Shown here: in pieces, positions 52,450 to 60,234 of the stretch
How the letters are laid out: each line of letters starts with the position of its first letter
Position numbering within the stretch: position 1 is the stretch's first letter
The notes under the pieces: generated by a model
Databases searched by the model: none
Told to the model about the DNA's origin: nothing
Seen by the model: only the letters and a program-made list of their open reading frames with translations
Translations under genes and position numbers: made by a program
NCBI GenBank assembly: GCA_021781415.1
Contig: JAJXWW010000070.1
Span: 26,351-90,350 of the forward strand
From: Planctomycetota bacterium
GTDB lineage: Bacteria; Planctomycetota; Planctomycetia; Gemmatales; Gemmataceae
Length of the DNA: 64,000 nucleotides
Reading direction: 5' to 3'

Positions 52450-52492
52450 CGCTCTCTCTCCACCCAGGACTGGAACGACCGAAACGCCGGTC

Positions 52493-54193
52493 TCACTTCT
52501 TTTCGGGAGTCCGCGTGATGGACGGGCCGAGCTTGGTAGAAGGCGCGGTCGCGCCGGTCGTACTCGGCAGCGCGGGCGATGGCGAGGGCTTGGTCGTTAA
52601 TCCCTCAATGGCATCTCGCCCTTGGATAATCGTTGGTCCCATCGAGCCGCCCTTGGGCCGCGCGGGCGGTTGTTGCACGGCGAGTTGCAGATCCTGTGCG
52701 AAATTGCTGCGCTTGAGGATCAAGAGCGCGAAGCAAGTATCGATCGCATTGTTCCATAAGCCGTCTCGCCGTTGTGTCTCGACGAGCATCTCCGCCGCCC
52801 ACGGATACCATTCTCGATTTCCAATCGTTTTCAGATCGTAAATGACGGCCATTCGTTCGAGCGACCACAGGAAGTAAAAAGGCTCCCGCGCATCCACGTT
52901 CAAGATTCGGTTGTCGGCACACGCAACATTGTCGAGCGATTGTGCGAGGAATTGCAGTCCTCGCACGACGGCGGCATCGTGGACGTTCGTGCGCTGATCC
53001 GCGCGGATGCCGCCGGTGAGACCGTGACGCATGGCCAAGCTCATCAACCCCGCGCAAGTCATGGAATCGCGCCAAGTGTTCGTCGCCGGATGGTAGGACC
53101 AGCTGCCATCTTCGTGTTGCGTTTCGCGGAAATACTGCTCTGTCGCCAATAGCGCCGTCCGCGCCTGCAAACCGTGTCGCTGGGCCACCCACAAACCCAA
53201 GATGGCGAACTGCGTGTTCGAGTTGTCACCTCGATACGAGATACGTAATCGCCCAGAACTCGTGGTAAGCCCGGGGATTCCGGGGAGCCCCGGACGACCG
53301 GGGCGACCGGGGCGACCGGGTGGGGCGCGCGGAGATGATCGGGAAGGTAACGAAGGGAGGGGCGGAATGGAGGGAATGCCCGACGGACCATAATCGGGAC
53401 GAAAACGTCTCTCGTTGATGATGCACGAATAGGTCCACGCGCCGCATTCGAGTTGCCCATCCACCAAGCGCTGTCCGAGCGCGCGGATGAGCTTACGATC
53501 CCGCGAATCGCCGAAGCGATCGAGCAGCAGAATGGCCAAGGTCAGATCGTAGGTCTGAAAGCAAGTGCGCTCGCGCGCCCGCGTTGAGGCGACGATGCTT
53601 CGCATCAAGGGATCGTCGCGGGGTACGCCGCATTCCAACAAAGTAAGTCCGAGCAAAGGAAGATAACGCAGATTCTCATTATAGTTTTTATGCCCCGAAC
53701 GCAAGGCGGCGAGGCCATTGTCGATGGCGCGATTGACGCGCTCCGCGAACGACAGCGGCGGTTGCGATTCCGCCGGGGCGACGATGGGTTGTCGCTCGCG
53801 GCGGGGCGTGGGGGCATTCGACCGCGGAACAATTGCGACCGGCGGCGATGCTGGAAAAGTCTCCACGGTGAGGGGAGACGCATCGGCGATGGCTGGAGGG
53901 TGGGTCTGAGGCGCTATGGGAGTAGTCACCGGCTTGCGACCGAGGTTATCGATGAGATGATAGGCATAGAGCATCCCGCCGATGAGGAGGGCGAGAACGG
54001 CCATCGTGGCGACGCCGCGCAACACTTGCCGCCCCGAGGCGTCGGCACGCGGAGCGAGATCGACCGGAATGGGTTGAGCCGTGGGATGGAGCGCGAAATT
54101 GCAGTTGCACAGCGGGCAGGTCATCGCGCCGTCATTCGATGGCGGTGCCTCAAAGACGAGATGACATTCGGGGCAAGCGTGCTTTGACTCCAT
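52493..54193 (-). CDS. Zinc-ribbon, membrane-anchored terpenoid-cyclase/prenyltransferase-fold protein
   Basis: 566 residues from ATG 54193, with AGGAG 8 bp upstream; the longer frame to 54502 overlaps the VWA gene and is rejected. A zinc ribbon comes first (HACPECHLVFEAPPSN, CPLCNCNF), then one membrane helix (ATMAVLALLIGGMLYAYHLI). The C-terminal 400 residues hold alpha/alpha-barrel repeats typical of prenyltransferase/squalene-cyclase folds: YLPLLGLTLLECGVPRD, LTLAILLLDRFGDSRDRKLI, 'NTQFAILGLWVAQRHGL', 'EDGSWSYHPATNTWRDSMTC', 'RRDGLWNNAIDTCFALLIL'. A collagen-like GRPGRPGRPGLPGIPG insert interrupts them. No DXDD catalytic motif is seen, so a binding scaffold is more likely than an enzyme. 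Confidence 0.8.
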   Translation of the reverse strand: MESKHACPECHLVFEAPPSNDGAMTCPLCNCNFALHPTAQPIPVDLAPRADASGRQVLRGVATMAVLALLIGGMLYAYHLIDNLGRKPVTTPIAPQTHPPAIADASPLTVETFPASPPVAIVPRSNAPTPRRERQPIVAPAESQPPLSFAERVNRAIDNGLAALRSGHKNYNENLRYLPLLGLTLLECGVPRDDPLMRSIVASTRARERTCFQTYDLTLAILLLDRFGDSRDRKLIRALGQRLVDGQLECGAWTYSCIINERRFRPDYGPSGIPSIPPLPSLPSRSSPRAPPGRPGRPGRPGLPGIPGLTTSSGRLRISYRGDNSNTQFAILGLWVAQRHGLQARTALLATEQYFRETQHEDGSWSYHPATNTWRDSMTCAGLMSLAMRHGLTGGIRADQRTNVHDAAVVRGLQFLAQSLDNVACADNRILNVDAREPFYFLWSLERMAVIYDLKTIGNREWYPWAAEMLVETQRRDGLWNNAIDTCFALLILKRSNFAQDLQLAVQQPPARPKGGSMGPTIIQGRDAIEGLTTKPSPSPALPSTTGATAPSTKLGPSITRTPEKK

Positions 54194-54215
54194 TGGCGAT
54201 ACTCCTAAGCGGAAA

Positions 54216-54950
54216 TCATCCCAAACGGTTGGCATTCCATTCGGACGGCGGCGCTTCCACGGCGTCCGCGATGCAGTTCGTGGCGGCGCGGGCCGTACTT
54301 GCCGATAGCCACGCAAACAAGTCGACGAAGCGCAATTCGGGCAGCCAAAGAGGCGGGCGCACGGAAATCCGCGCCAATAGCTTTCGATTCGCTCCCTCAA
54401 CGCCGACGGCGAAAAAGGCCGCCTTGCCGGACGATTCCGCCGCTCGAATGCGTTGCACGGCTTGCCGCGTCGTATCCAGAGAATCGCCCTGCGGCATGCC
54501 ATCGGTAATAAGGATCACCCAAGGGCGGAAATAGGGCACGCCGTTGGCTCGATAGCGCTCCTTGCGTTTTTCGACGAGATCGAGGGCGCGGACGAGGGCG
54601 GTGCAGAGCGGCGTCTCGCCCTCCGCCTCAAGCGCGGGAGGTTGAAAGCGATCGACGGTTACGAATTCCTGTACGACGCGCACTTCAGTCCCGAACGAGA
54701 CGATGGCTACTTCGACGCGCATCCGCGCCAGGGGCATGGCCTGCAATTCGTCGCGAAAAACGTGCAAACCTCGATGGAGAGCGGCGAGGGGTTCGCCGTT
54801 CATCGACTGCGAGGTATCGAGGACGAGAACGCAGGGGCAACGCGGTTCTGGATTATCCGCGAACTCTTGGCTGTTATCGAAGAGATCCTCACCCCAGTCG
54901 GGCCCGCCCAGCGGAGCGTCGTCCACGGCGGTATCGTTCGGCTGCGCCAT
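54216..54950 (-). CDS. VWA domain protein, YegL/TerY-like
   Basis: 244 residues with one von Willebrand A domain. The MIDAS site is complete: D45-T-S47-Q-S49 (VLVLDTSQSMNG), the Thr of EGETPLCTAL, and Asp of LITDGMPQGD. 'RVEVAIVSFGTEVRVVQEFV' and 'KAAFFAVGVEGANRKLLARI' fit the TerY/YegL subfamily, which works with a YegI-type kinase and a PP2C phosphatase. AGGAGG lies about 10 bp before ATG 54950. First gene of the operon; the next genes are the cyclase-fold protein and the kinase. It probably presents a metal-dependent binding surface. Confidence 0.9.
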   Translation of the reverse strand: MAQPNDTAVDDAPLGGPDWGEDLFDNSQEFADNPEPRCPCVLVLDTSQSMNGEPLAALHRGLHVFRDELQAMPLARMRVEVAIVSFGTEVRVVQEFVTVDRFQPPALEAEGETPLCTALVRALDLVEKRKERYRANGVPYFRPWVILITDGMPQGDSLDTTRQAVQRIRAAESSGKAAFFAVGVEGANRKLLARISVRPPLWLPELRFVDLFAWLSASTARAATNCIADAVEAPPSEWNANRLG

Positions 54951-55270
54951 CCGGCTGGCCCTCCTGAATGCTACGGTGCGCTTTCGACCGGGCGGCGCAC
55001 AGAAATCGGCGGACTATCCCCGATGCCCTCTCCCAAGTATGGGACACTTTCCGCCTTCGAGACGGGAAGCGGGAGAATTTCGCGGTGGATGGTTCACCGT
55101 TCGAGGCGCAGCCGAGCGCGATCGTAATGAGCGAGGCCGTCGATGTCCCCCGTGGCGGCAGCGTGGCAAACGGCCGCTTCCAGGCCGAGGGCTCCGCTTC
55201 TCCTTGCGGCAGAGAATCGTTGGCTTTATCATCGAAGCAGTGCGGTCCACACGAACCGGAGCAAATACGC
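54951..55270. other. Intergenic region, 320 bp, divergent spacer
   Basis: Between the VWA gene (minus) and the exported protein at 55271 (plus). The reading frame of the latter is open across the region, but it lacks a ribosome site until ATG 55271. Nothing else recognised. Confidence 0.4.
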
Positions 55271-56401
55271 ATGACTCTCACTCTCTACCGCCTTCTCGCC
55301 GTGGTTCTCCCGACAATGCTACTGTTCGTCGCGCTGGGACTTTCGGACTCGCCTCAACCGGACAAGCCCGCCGTACCGGCAGCGATGCCCGAAGCGAAGA
55401 CGGTGTCGCTGCAAGCGAACCGCATCCCTTTTCAACGGGCGCTAGCGGAGTTGGTGAAGCAAACGGGCATTCGCGTGGAAGATGCGCGCGGAGCATCGGA
55501 AGACACGATCGAACTGGACTGGAAGCAGACGCCTTTTTGGCCGGCATTGGACGCGCTCGCGGCAGCTGGCAAAGCGCGCGTTCGTCTCTATCCCAGTAGC
55601 GGACGCATCGTTCTCGACCGGCGCGGCGAGAACTATCGAGAGCCGCCCCGCTGTTACGATGGCCGCTTTCGGATGCGCGTCAAGAACGTGACCGCCTCGC
55701 GCGATCTGGAGGGTGGCGAGGGTTCCACGCACTTTGGCCTTGAGGTGGCCTGGGATCCGGAATTGTTGCCCTTGTATCTGGAAACGCGGCCGCGCAAACT
55801 TCGTTGGACGGACGACCGCGATAAAACCCACTCGATTCCCGACGACGGCAACACGCTCGCTCCGGTAGACGGCTTAATCGCATTGGCCATCGATCTCCGT
55901 CTGCCCGCCTTCCCGCGCAGCTCGACAATGTTGCGCTCGCTCCAAGGCGAGTTATCCGCCATTGGACCGAATAAGATGTTGACGTTCACCTTCAACCGGT
56001 TGGATCGACTGGCCAACTCCAAGCTCAACGATCCAGAGCGCAATCCACGACAAGAGAATGTCACTTGCCGTATCCTCGATGTCAAAATTCTACCCGACCG
56101 ATGGACGGTGCGACTGGCACTCGAATACCCGTCCGGTATGAAACAACTGGATACGAGCCAATCGTGGGTGGTCAACAATGAAATGACACTGGAATCGCCC
56201 GATGGAACCAAGCGCATCGCCGCGTCGAATTATGTCGTGGAGTCTTCCCATTCGCAACGCGCCGTTCTCAGCTACCATTTCCGCGACCGCGCCCTCGTGA
56301 CGCGCGGCAAACCCGAAGCGTGGCGCGTCCGCTATCGCACTCCCGCCAACCTGATCGAGATCCCCATCGCCTTCACTTTCCACGATGTCCCCTTACCGTG
56401 A
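55271..56401 (+). CDS. Exported hypothetical protein
   Basis: 376 residues from ATG 55271, which gives a signal peptide (LYRLLAVVLPTMLLFVALGL); GGAG lies about 10 bp upstream. The mature part opens with a secretin/STN-like segment: KTVSLQANRIPFQRALAELV, KQTGIRVEDARGASEDTIEL, then 'PFWPALDALAAAGKARVRLY'. Such STN-type modules occur in secretins and TonB receptors. The remaining 250 residues are beta-rich with no recognised motif. Likely periplasmic. Convergent with the NifU-like gene 36 bp downstream. Confidence 0.72.
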   Translation: MTLTLYRLLAVVLPTMLLFVALGLSDSPQPDKPAVPAAMPEAKTVSLQANRIPFQRALAELVKQTGIRVEDARGASEDTIELDWKQTPFWPALDALAAAGKARVRLYPSSGRIVLDRRGENYREPPRCYDGRFRMRVKNVTASRDLEGGEGSTHFGLEVAWDPELLPLYLETRPRKLRWTDDRDKTHSIPDDGNTLAPVDGLIALAIDLRLPAFPRSSTMLRSLQGELSAIGPNKMLTFTFNRLDRLANSKLNDPERNPRQENVTCRILDVKILPDRWTVRLALEYPSGMKQLDTSQSWVVNNEMTLESPDGTKRIAASNYVVESSHSQRAVLSYHFRDRALVTRGKPEAWRVRYRTPANLIEIPIAFTFHDVPLP

Positions 56402-56437
56402 GTATCCGACCTATCTGGCGGGATCGCGTCGTCGCCG

Positions 56438-56689
56438 TCAAACGACCAGTTCGAGGTACTCGACCCCCGGCACACATCGGCGCAGTTCTTCCTCGATCCC
56501 CATGAGAATGGCCTGCGTGGTACTCGGACAGCAACCGCCGACGCCGTGCAAGCGGATTTGTACGATGCCATTCTCGACTCCGACGATTTCAATGCGGTTG
56601 TCGTCGAGGTGCAACATCGGCGCGATTTCCTGGGCGACGACGCGCGCCAAGCGGTGGTGAAGGTCGTTCGCCTCGCTTCGTTCGGACAT
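56438..56689 (-). CDS. NifU C-terminal-domain protein with altered cysteine motif
   Basis: 83 residues from ATG 56689 (GAGG 9 bp upstream; GTG 56704 is an alternative). The fold matches the NifU C-terminal domain used for Fe-S cluster assembly: 'VVAQEIAPMLHLDDNRIEIV', 'GIVQIRLHGVGGCCPSTTQA' and 'GIEEELRRCVPGVEYLE'. The usual cluster motif is G-x-C-x-x-C-P. Here it reads G-V-G-G-C53-C54-P, so the first Cys is replaced and an adjacent one gained. Cluster binding by the usual geometry is therefore doubtful; the adjacent pair may still bind metal in a dimer. Confidence 0.82.
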   Translation of the reverse strand: MSERSEANDLHHRLARVVAQEIAPMLHLDDNRIEIVGVENGIVQIRLHGVGGCCPSTTQAILMGIEEELRRCVPGVEYLELVV

Positions 56690-56804
56690 GACGAAATTCC
56701 TCACTTTTCATGCGCATCCCCTTCAAATTGTAGCAACTCATGTGCCATTGACGACAAGACAAACCGAAATGAGGGACAGAGTGCCGAGGAGAATTTATTT
56801 TCTT

Positions 56805-56832
56805 TTGCAAGATGTGCCGGCGAGAGTAGAAT
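56805..56832 (+). promoter_or_regulatory. Sigma-70 promoter upstream of the riboswitch
   Basis: -35 TTGCAA (56805-56810) and -10 TAGAAT (56827-56832) with a 16-nt spacer. Expected transcription start near 56839, immediately before the riboswitch. Confidence 0.72.
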
Positions 56833-56849
56833 AAGTTTACAGTGCAAGC

Positions 56850-57040
56850 CGAATCGCGCATCGAGAGATGGGCGAACGGGGGAACCAACGAGTCGGTGAG
56901 AGCCGACTTCTCGGGGCTAAGGTCCACATGGACCGGGATTCTTTCGCATCCCAGCCCGTCAGCTAACCTCGTAGGCGAGTCCGGACGTGTTGTCCGGGCC
57001 GGTGTGAAAGGGCACTCTTGTCTTTCTCTCGAGACGAAGA
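56850..57040 (+). ncRNA. ydaO/yuaA-type (cyclic di-AMP) riboswitch
   Basis: The diagnostic core of the c-di-AMP riboswitch is present: CGGGGGAACC at 56877-56886 and, downstream, the nearly invariant CCGTCAGCTAACCTCGTAG (56956-56974) followed by GCG. Between them lie the expected stems: AGTCGG/CCGACT (56891-56908), GGTCC/GGACC (56921-56934) and GGGAT/ATCCC. A GTCCGGAC...GTCCGGGC hairpin after the core could be the expression platform. It lies 40 bp before the SPFH start and behind a good promoter. The class binds c-di-AMP and usually turns expression off. Exact ends are approximate. Confidence 0.8.
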
Positions 57041-57080
57041 AGCCCACTCTTTGCGTGGCGAATCCGCCACAGGTGTTGTC

Positions 57081-59372
57081 ATGTTGTTCGGAATCCTCTC
57101 CCCGAATACGGGAGACGCCGCGCTCGATGCGTTGGTGTACCTGGGTGTTTTTCTCGCTGTGGTTGCCGTGGCGGCGTGGCTGACGCTGCGCTACATCCCC
57201 AACCAACAAGTCGGCGTGGTCGAGAAATTGTGGTCGAGCAACGGTTCGGTGCCAGAGGGACGGATCATCGCGCTGAATGAGGAAGCTGGCTATCAAGCCG
57301 ATCTGTTGCGCGGCGGCATCCATTTCGGACTTTGGCGCTGGCAGTATCGGGTCCACAAACTGCCGCTCGTCACCATTCCCCAGAGCAAGATCGGCTATGT
57401 GTATGCGCGCGACGGCGAGCCGCTGCCGCCCAGTCAGACGCTTTCCCGCGTGGTCGATTGCAACAACTTCCAAGACGCTCGCTCTTTTCTCGGTTCGCCC
57501 GATGAGGAGGCCTCGATTGCGCGCGGCCAGCGCGGCCGTCAGCGTTCGATTCTGCGCGAAGGCGTGTACGCCATCAATCCGGCACTGTTCGTGGTCATTA
57601 CCGAGGACGCCGTCTATCGCTTAAACACATTCGGCGGCGGGCGCGAGATTCAGACGCTGCTGAGTTGGCAACAGGAGCTGCGGCGCGTGGATGGATTCAG
57701 CCCCGTGGTCGTCGGTGCTTCGATGCGCGTGCGCGAGGCGATTGAGGCGATCGAAGAGGCGGAGGAGCCGTCCTCCCGTGCCGCCAAGCGCGGGCGCGTC
57801 GTGGGCGCTCCGATTCCCGAAGCGCCCGTGCCACTCGATGTCGAAGCGCAGCGCGACGTGGACACCATCGCCATCGTCACCGTCCACGACGGTCCATCCC
57901 TGACTCCCGGCGAGATCATCGCGCCATCGGTCGGAAACGACAACAACGATCCGAATTATCACAATAACTATCAAGATCCAGAAGCGTTCCTCCGCGCCGG
58001 CGGACGCCGAGGTAGGCAGTATGTGCCGCTGACCGACGGAACCTATTTCATCAACCGCTGGTTCGCCACGGTCGAGATGACCCCGAAAACGGTCGTTCCC
58101 ATCGGCTATGTCGGCGTGGTCGTTAGCTACTATGGCCGCGTGGGGCGCGACGTATCGGGAGAGGGATTCCGCCACGGCGAGCGCGTCTCCGAGGGCGAAC
58201 GCGGTGTCTGGGAACGGCCGCTGGGACCGGGCAAATATCCGTTCAACACCTACGCCGGACAGATGATTATGGTGCCGACCACCAATTTCGTCCTGCATTG
58301 GATCACCGGACGATCCGAAGCGCATCGCTACGACGAGAGTCTGCGGTCGATCAACTTGATTACCAAGGACGCCTACGAACCGATGCTGCCCCTCTCGGTC
58401 GTCGTCCACATCGACTATCAAAAAGCGCCCGGCGTCATTCAGCGTTTCGGCGACGTGAAGAAACTCATCACACAGACGCTCGATCCGATGTTGAGCGCCT
58501 ATTTCCGCGATGTGGCCCACAAAAAGACGATGCTCGAGTTACTGCATCTGCGCGATGCCATACAAGCCGAATCGCGCGAGGAACTGCGACGCAAATTCCG
58601 CGAGTTCGACATCGAGTGCGTCGATGTGTTGATCGGCAAACCGGACACCGCCGAGGCCGGAGGCAAGATCGAAACGCTGCTAGAACAATTGCGGATTCGA
58701 CAATTATCCATCGAACAGTTGGAAACCTACGAACGCCAACGCGCCTCCGCCGAGAAGCTGCGCATGCTCAACGAAGCGCAAGCGCAGGCGGCGATGCAGA
58801 CGCAGCTAACCAATTCGCGCGTGCAAATTCAGATCTCCGAGAGTCAGGGCGAGGCGGACCTGGCCCGCGCGCGCAAACAGGCCGAGCAAACCGTGGTCAA
58901 TGCCGATGCCGAGTTGGCCAAATCGCGGCGTCAAGCCGAACAAACCGTGGTACTCGCCCAGGCCGAGAGCCAACAGAAGATCCTCTCCGGCCGCGGCGAG
59001 GCCCAGCGCGTCATGCAAATCGGTTTGTCCGAGGCGTCGGTATTGATGCGCAAAATAGCCTCCTTTGGCGATCCGCGATTGTACGCTTTGTCGATTGTCA
59101 CGGAGCAGCTGACCGACAGCAAGCAGCCGTTGGTCCCGGAGCGCGTGTTCGTGTCCGGCGGCCAGGGAGAGGCGAGCGGCGGCGCGGGAGTGACGGGCCT
59201 TTTGGGAGTGTTGCTCAATTTGTTGGTGGCCGAGAAGTCGGGGTTTCGGCCGGTGGACGCCAACGAAGTCAGCGGCATCACGGAGATTAGCGAGCGCCTG
59301 ACGCGCGAGGCGCTCGAGTCGATGCGACAAGGATCACCGGTGGCGGCGACAAATGGTCCGCCGAATCCATAG
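57081..59372 (+). CDS. SPFH/band 7 domain (flotillin-like) membrane protein
   Basis: 763 residues from ATG 57081 (AGGTG about 5 bp upstream). One N-terminal membrane helix (DALVYLGVFLAVVAVAAWLT) is followed by two SPFH-like parts, about 40-130 and 300-520: QQVGVVEKLWSSNGSVPEG, GYVGVVVSYYGRVGRDVSG, and 'LPLSVVVHIDYQKAPGVIQR'. Next comes a long coiled coil (about 560-680; EAQAQAAMQTQLTNSRVQIQ) rich in A/E/Q and 'EQTVV' repeats, ending with 'GEAQRVMQIGLSEASVLMRK'. Flotillin-type proteins form membrane microdomains or cages. Its leader holds the c-di-AMP-type riboswitch, so levels should follow c-di-AMP, a cell-wall and osmolarity signal. No NfeD partner is adjacent. Confidence 0.88.
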   Translation: MLFGILSPNTGDAALDALVYLGVFLAVVAVAAWLTLRYIPNQQVGVVEKLWSSNGSVPEGRIIALNEEAGYQADLLRGGIHFGLWRWQYRVHKLPLVTIPQSKIGYVYARDGEPLPPSQTLSRVVDCNNFQDARSFLGSPDEEASIARGQRGRQRSILREGVYAINPALFVVITEDAVYRLNTFGGGREIQTLLSWQQELRRVDGFSPVVVGASMRVREAIEAIEEAEEPSSRAAKRGRVVGAPIPEAPVPLDVEAQRDVDTIAIVTVHDGPSLTPGEIIAPSVGNDNNDPNYHNNYQDPEAFLRAGGRRGRQYVPLTDGTYFINRWFATVEMTPKTVVPIGYVGVVVSYYGRVGRDVSGEGFRHGERVSEGERGVWERPLGPGKYPFNTYAGQMIMVPTTNFVLHWITGRSEAHRYDESLRSINLITKDAYEPMLPLSVVVHIDYQKAPGVIQRFGDVKKLITQTLDPMLSAYFRDVAHKKTMLELLHLRDAIQAESREELRRKFREFDIECVDVLIGKPDTAEAGGKIETLLEQLRIRQLSIEQLETYERQRASAEKLRMLNEAQAQAAMQTQLTNSRVQIQISESQGEADLARARKQAEQTVVNADAELAKSRRQAEQTVVLAQAESQQKILSGRGEAQRVMQIGLSEASVLMRKIASFGDPRLYALSIVTEQLTDSKQPLVPERVFVSGGQGEASGGAGVTGLLGVLLNLLVAEKSGFRPVDANEVSGITEISERLTREALESMRQGSPVAATNGPPNP

Positions 59373-59441
59373 AGCGTTCGAAGGGAGGCGGCACTAGCTT
59401 CGCGCTCGCGCCGCCTCCCGGCACGGAAGGAGATCGAGAAG

Positions 59442-60149
59442 ATGCCGCGCGCAACCGATTCGCTGGAAGACACGATGCAAGTCTGCCGTAACGGTCACGT
59501 CGTCACCGACCGGCTGCGTTCTTGCCCCGAACGTGCGGCCACACACTGCGACCGCTGCGGCGCTACTACCATCGAGCGCTGCGAAACCTGCGGCCGCGAA
59601 CTACCCGGCGCGATTCGCGTACCTGGACTGCATCCGATGGGGCTTCGTGCCGCGCCGCGCTATTGTGCGACCTGCGGCGCGGCCTTCCCTTGGACCAAAC
59701 TCCAGAAACCGACGAAACGCCCAGCGCTCGCCGTCCTCGAAAACCTGTTGCGCCGTCTGCCGCTCGCCGTTCGGCAGTTGCGGACAAGACACGACGTTCG
59801 CCCGCCATTTCGCATCGTCGATGTCTACGATCTTGAGGATCTCCTGCGCTCGCTACTGCCGTTGTATTTCGAGGACGTTCGACCGGAGTGCCGCACGCCG
59901 AGCTATGCCGCCGGCACGCGCACCGACTTCTTGCTCGCGCCGGAACGCATCGCGCTGACGATGAAATGGGCAGGCCCATGCGTCGTGGATCAAGTTGTCG
60001 AAGATACGGCATACTATCGCACCGACCGCAAATGTCGCACCTTGGTGGTATTCATTTGCGATCCGGAAGCGAAACTTGGCGATGCCGTTCCGAGCGTCAT
60101 AAAGCACGACGAAGACGACGAGATGGAAATTCGATGTGTCGTGGCGTAA
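59442..60149 (+). CDS. DUF2321-like zinc ribbon fused to a degenerate DpnII/PD-(D/E)XK-fold domain
   Basis: 235 residues. The N-terminal half has six Cys pairs typical of DUF2321-like ribbons: C15 (VCRNGHV), SCPERA, HCDRCGA, CETCGR and YCATCGA (residues about 15-78). The C-terminal half resembles the DpnII/MboI-type restriction endonuclease fold: RPPFRIVDVYDLEDLLRSLL, 'YFEDVRPECRTPSYAAGTRT', D162 in TDFLL, and 'RKCRTLVVFICDPEA'. The E-x-K of the nuclease motif (IVIEVKK in relatives) reads T173-x-K175 here, so cleavage is doubtful. Ribosome site AAGGAG about 10 bp before ATG 59442. 69 bp after the SPFH gene, so it may share its riboswitch-controlled transcript. Confidence 0.7.
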   Translation: MPRATDSLEDTMQVCRNGHVVTDRLRSCPERAATHCDRCGATTIERCETCGRELPGAIRVPGLHPMGLRAAPRYCATCGAAFPWTKLQKPTKRPALAVLENLLRRLPLAVRQLRTRHDVRPPFRIVDVYDLEDLLRSLLPLYFEDVRPECRTPSYAAGTRTDFLLAPERIALTMKWAGPCVVDQVVEDTAYYRTDRKCRTLVVFICDPEAKLGDAVPSVIKHDEDDEMEIRCVVA

Positions 60150-60169
60150 CGGCTCAGGCCCGAAGTATG

Positions 60170-60234
60170 GGTTAGCCGCGACCCGGAGGGGAGCGCGCGA
60201 CAGTTTCGCGCTCCCCTTCGGGTCGCGGCTAACC
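60170..60234. repeat. Long palindromic repeat at the MFS gene end
   Basis: 28-bp arms with one mismatch (left arm starts GGTTAGCCGCGACCCGG) and a 9-nt loop (CGACAGTTT). The stop codon of the convergent MFS gene (60229-60231) lies inside the right arm, so the repeat sits at that gene's 3' end and, read the other way, follows the DUF2321-like gene. Confidence 0.92.

Larger units (their letters stand above)
56705..57080. other. Regulatory leader region, 376 bp
   Basis: Between the NifU-like gene (minus) and the SPFH gene (plus). It contains a sigma-70 promoter (56805-56832) and a ydaO/yuaA-type riboswitch (about 56850-57040), so it is a 5' leader rather than empty spacer. Confidence 0.8.

Noticed and set aside
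54194..54502. N-terminal extension of the cyclase-fold protein
   Set aside because: It overlaps the VWA gene on the same strand; ATG 54193 has AGGAG at proper spacing and opens the zinc ribbon.
57041..57080. Upstream start of the SPFH protein (ATG 57018)
   Set aside because: It lies within the riboswitch leader and adds a non-conserved tail; ATG 57081 directly precedes the membrane helix.
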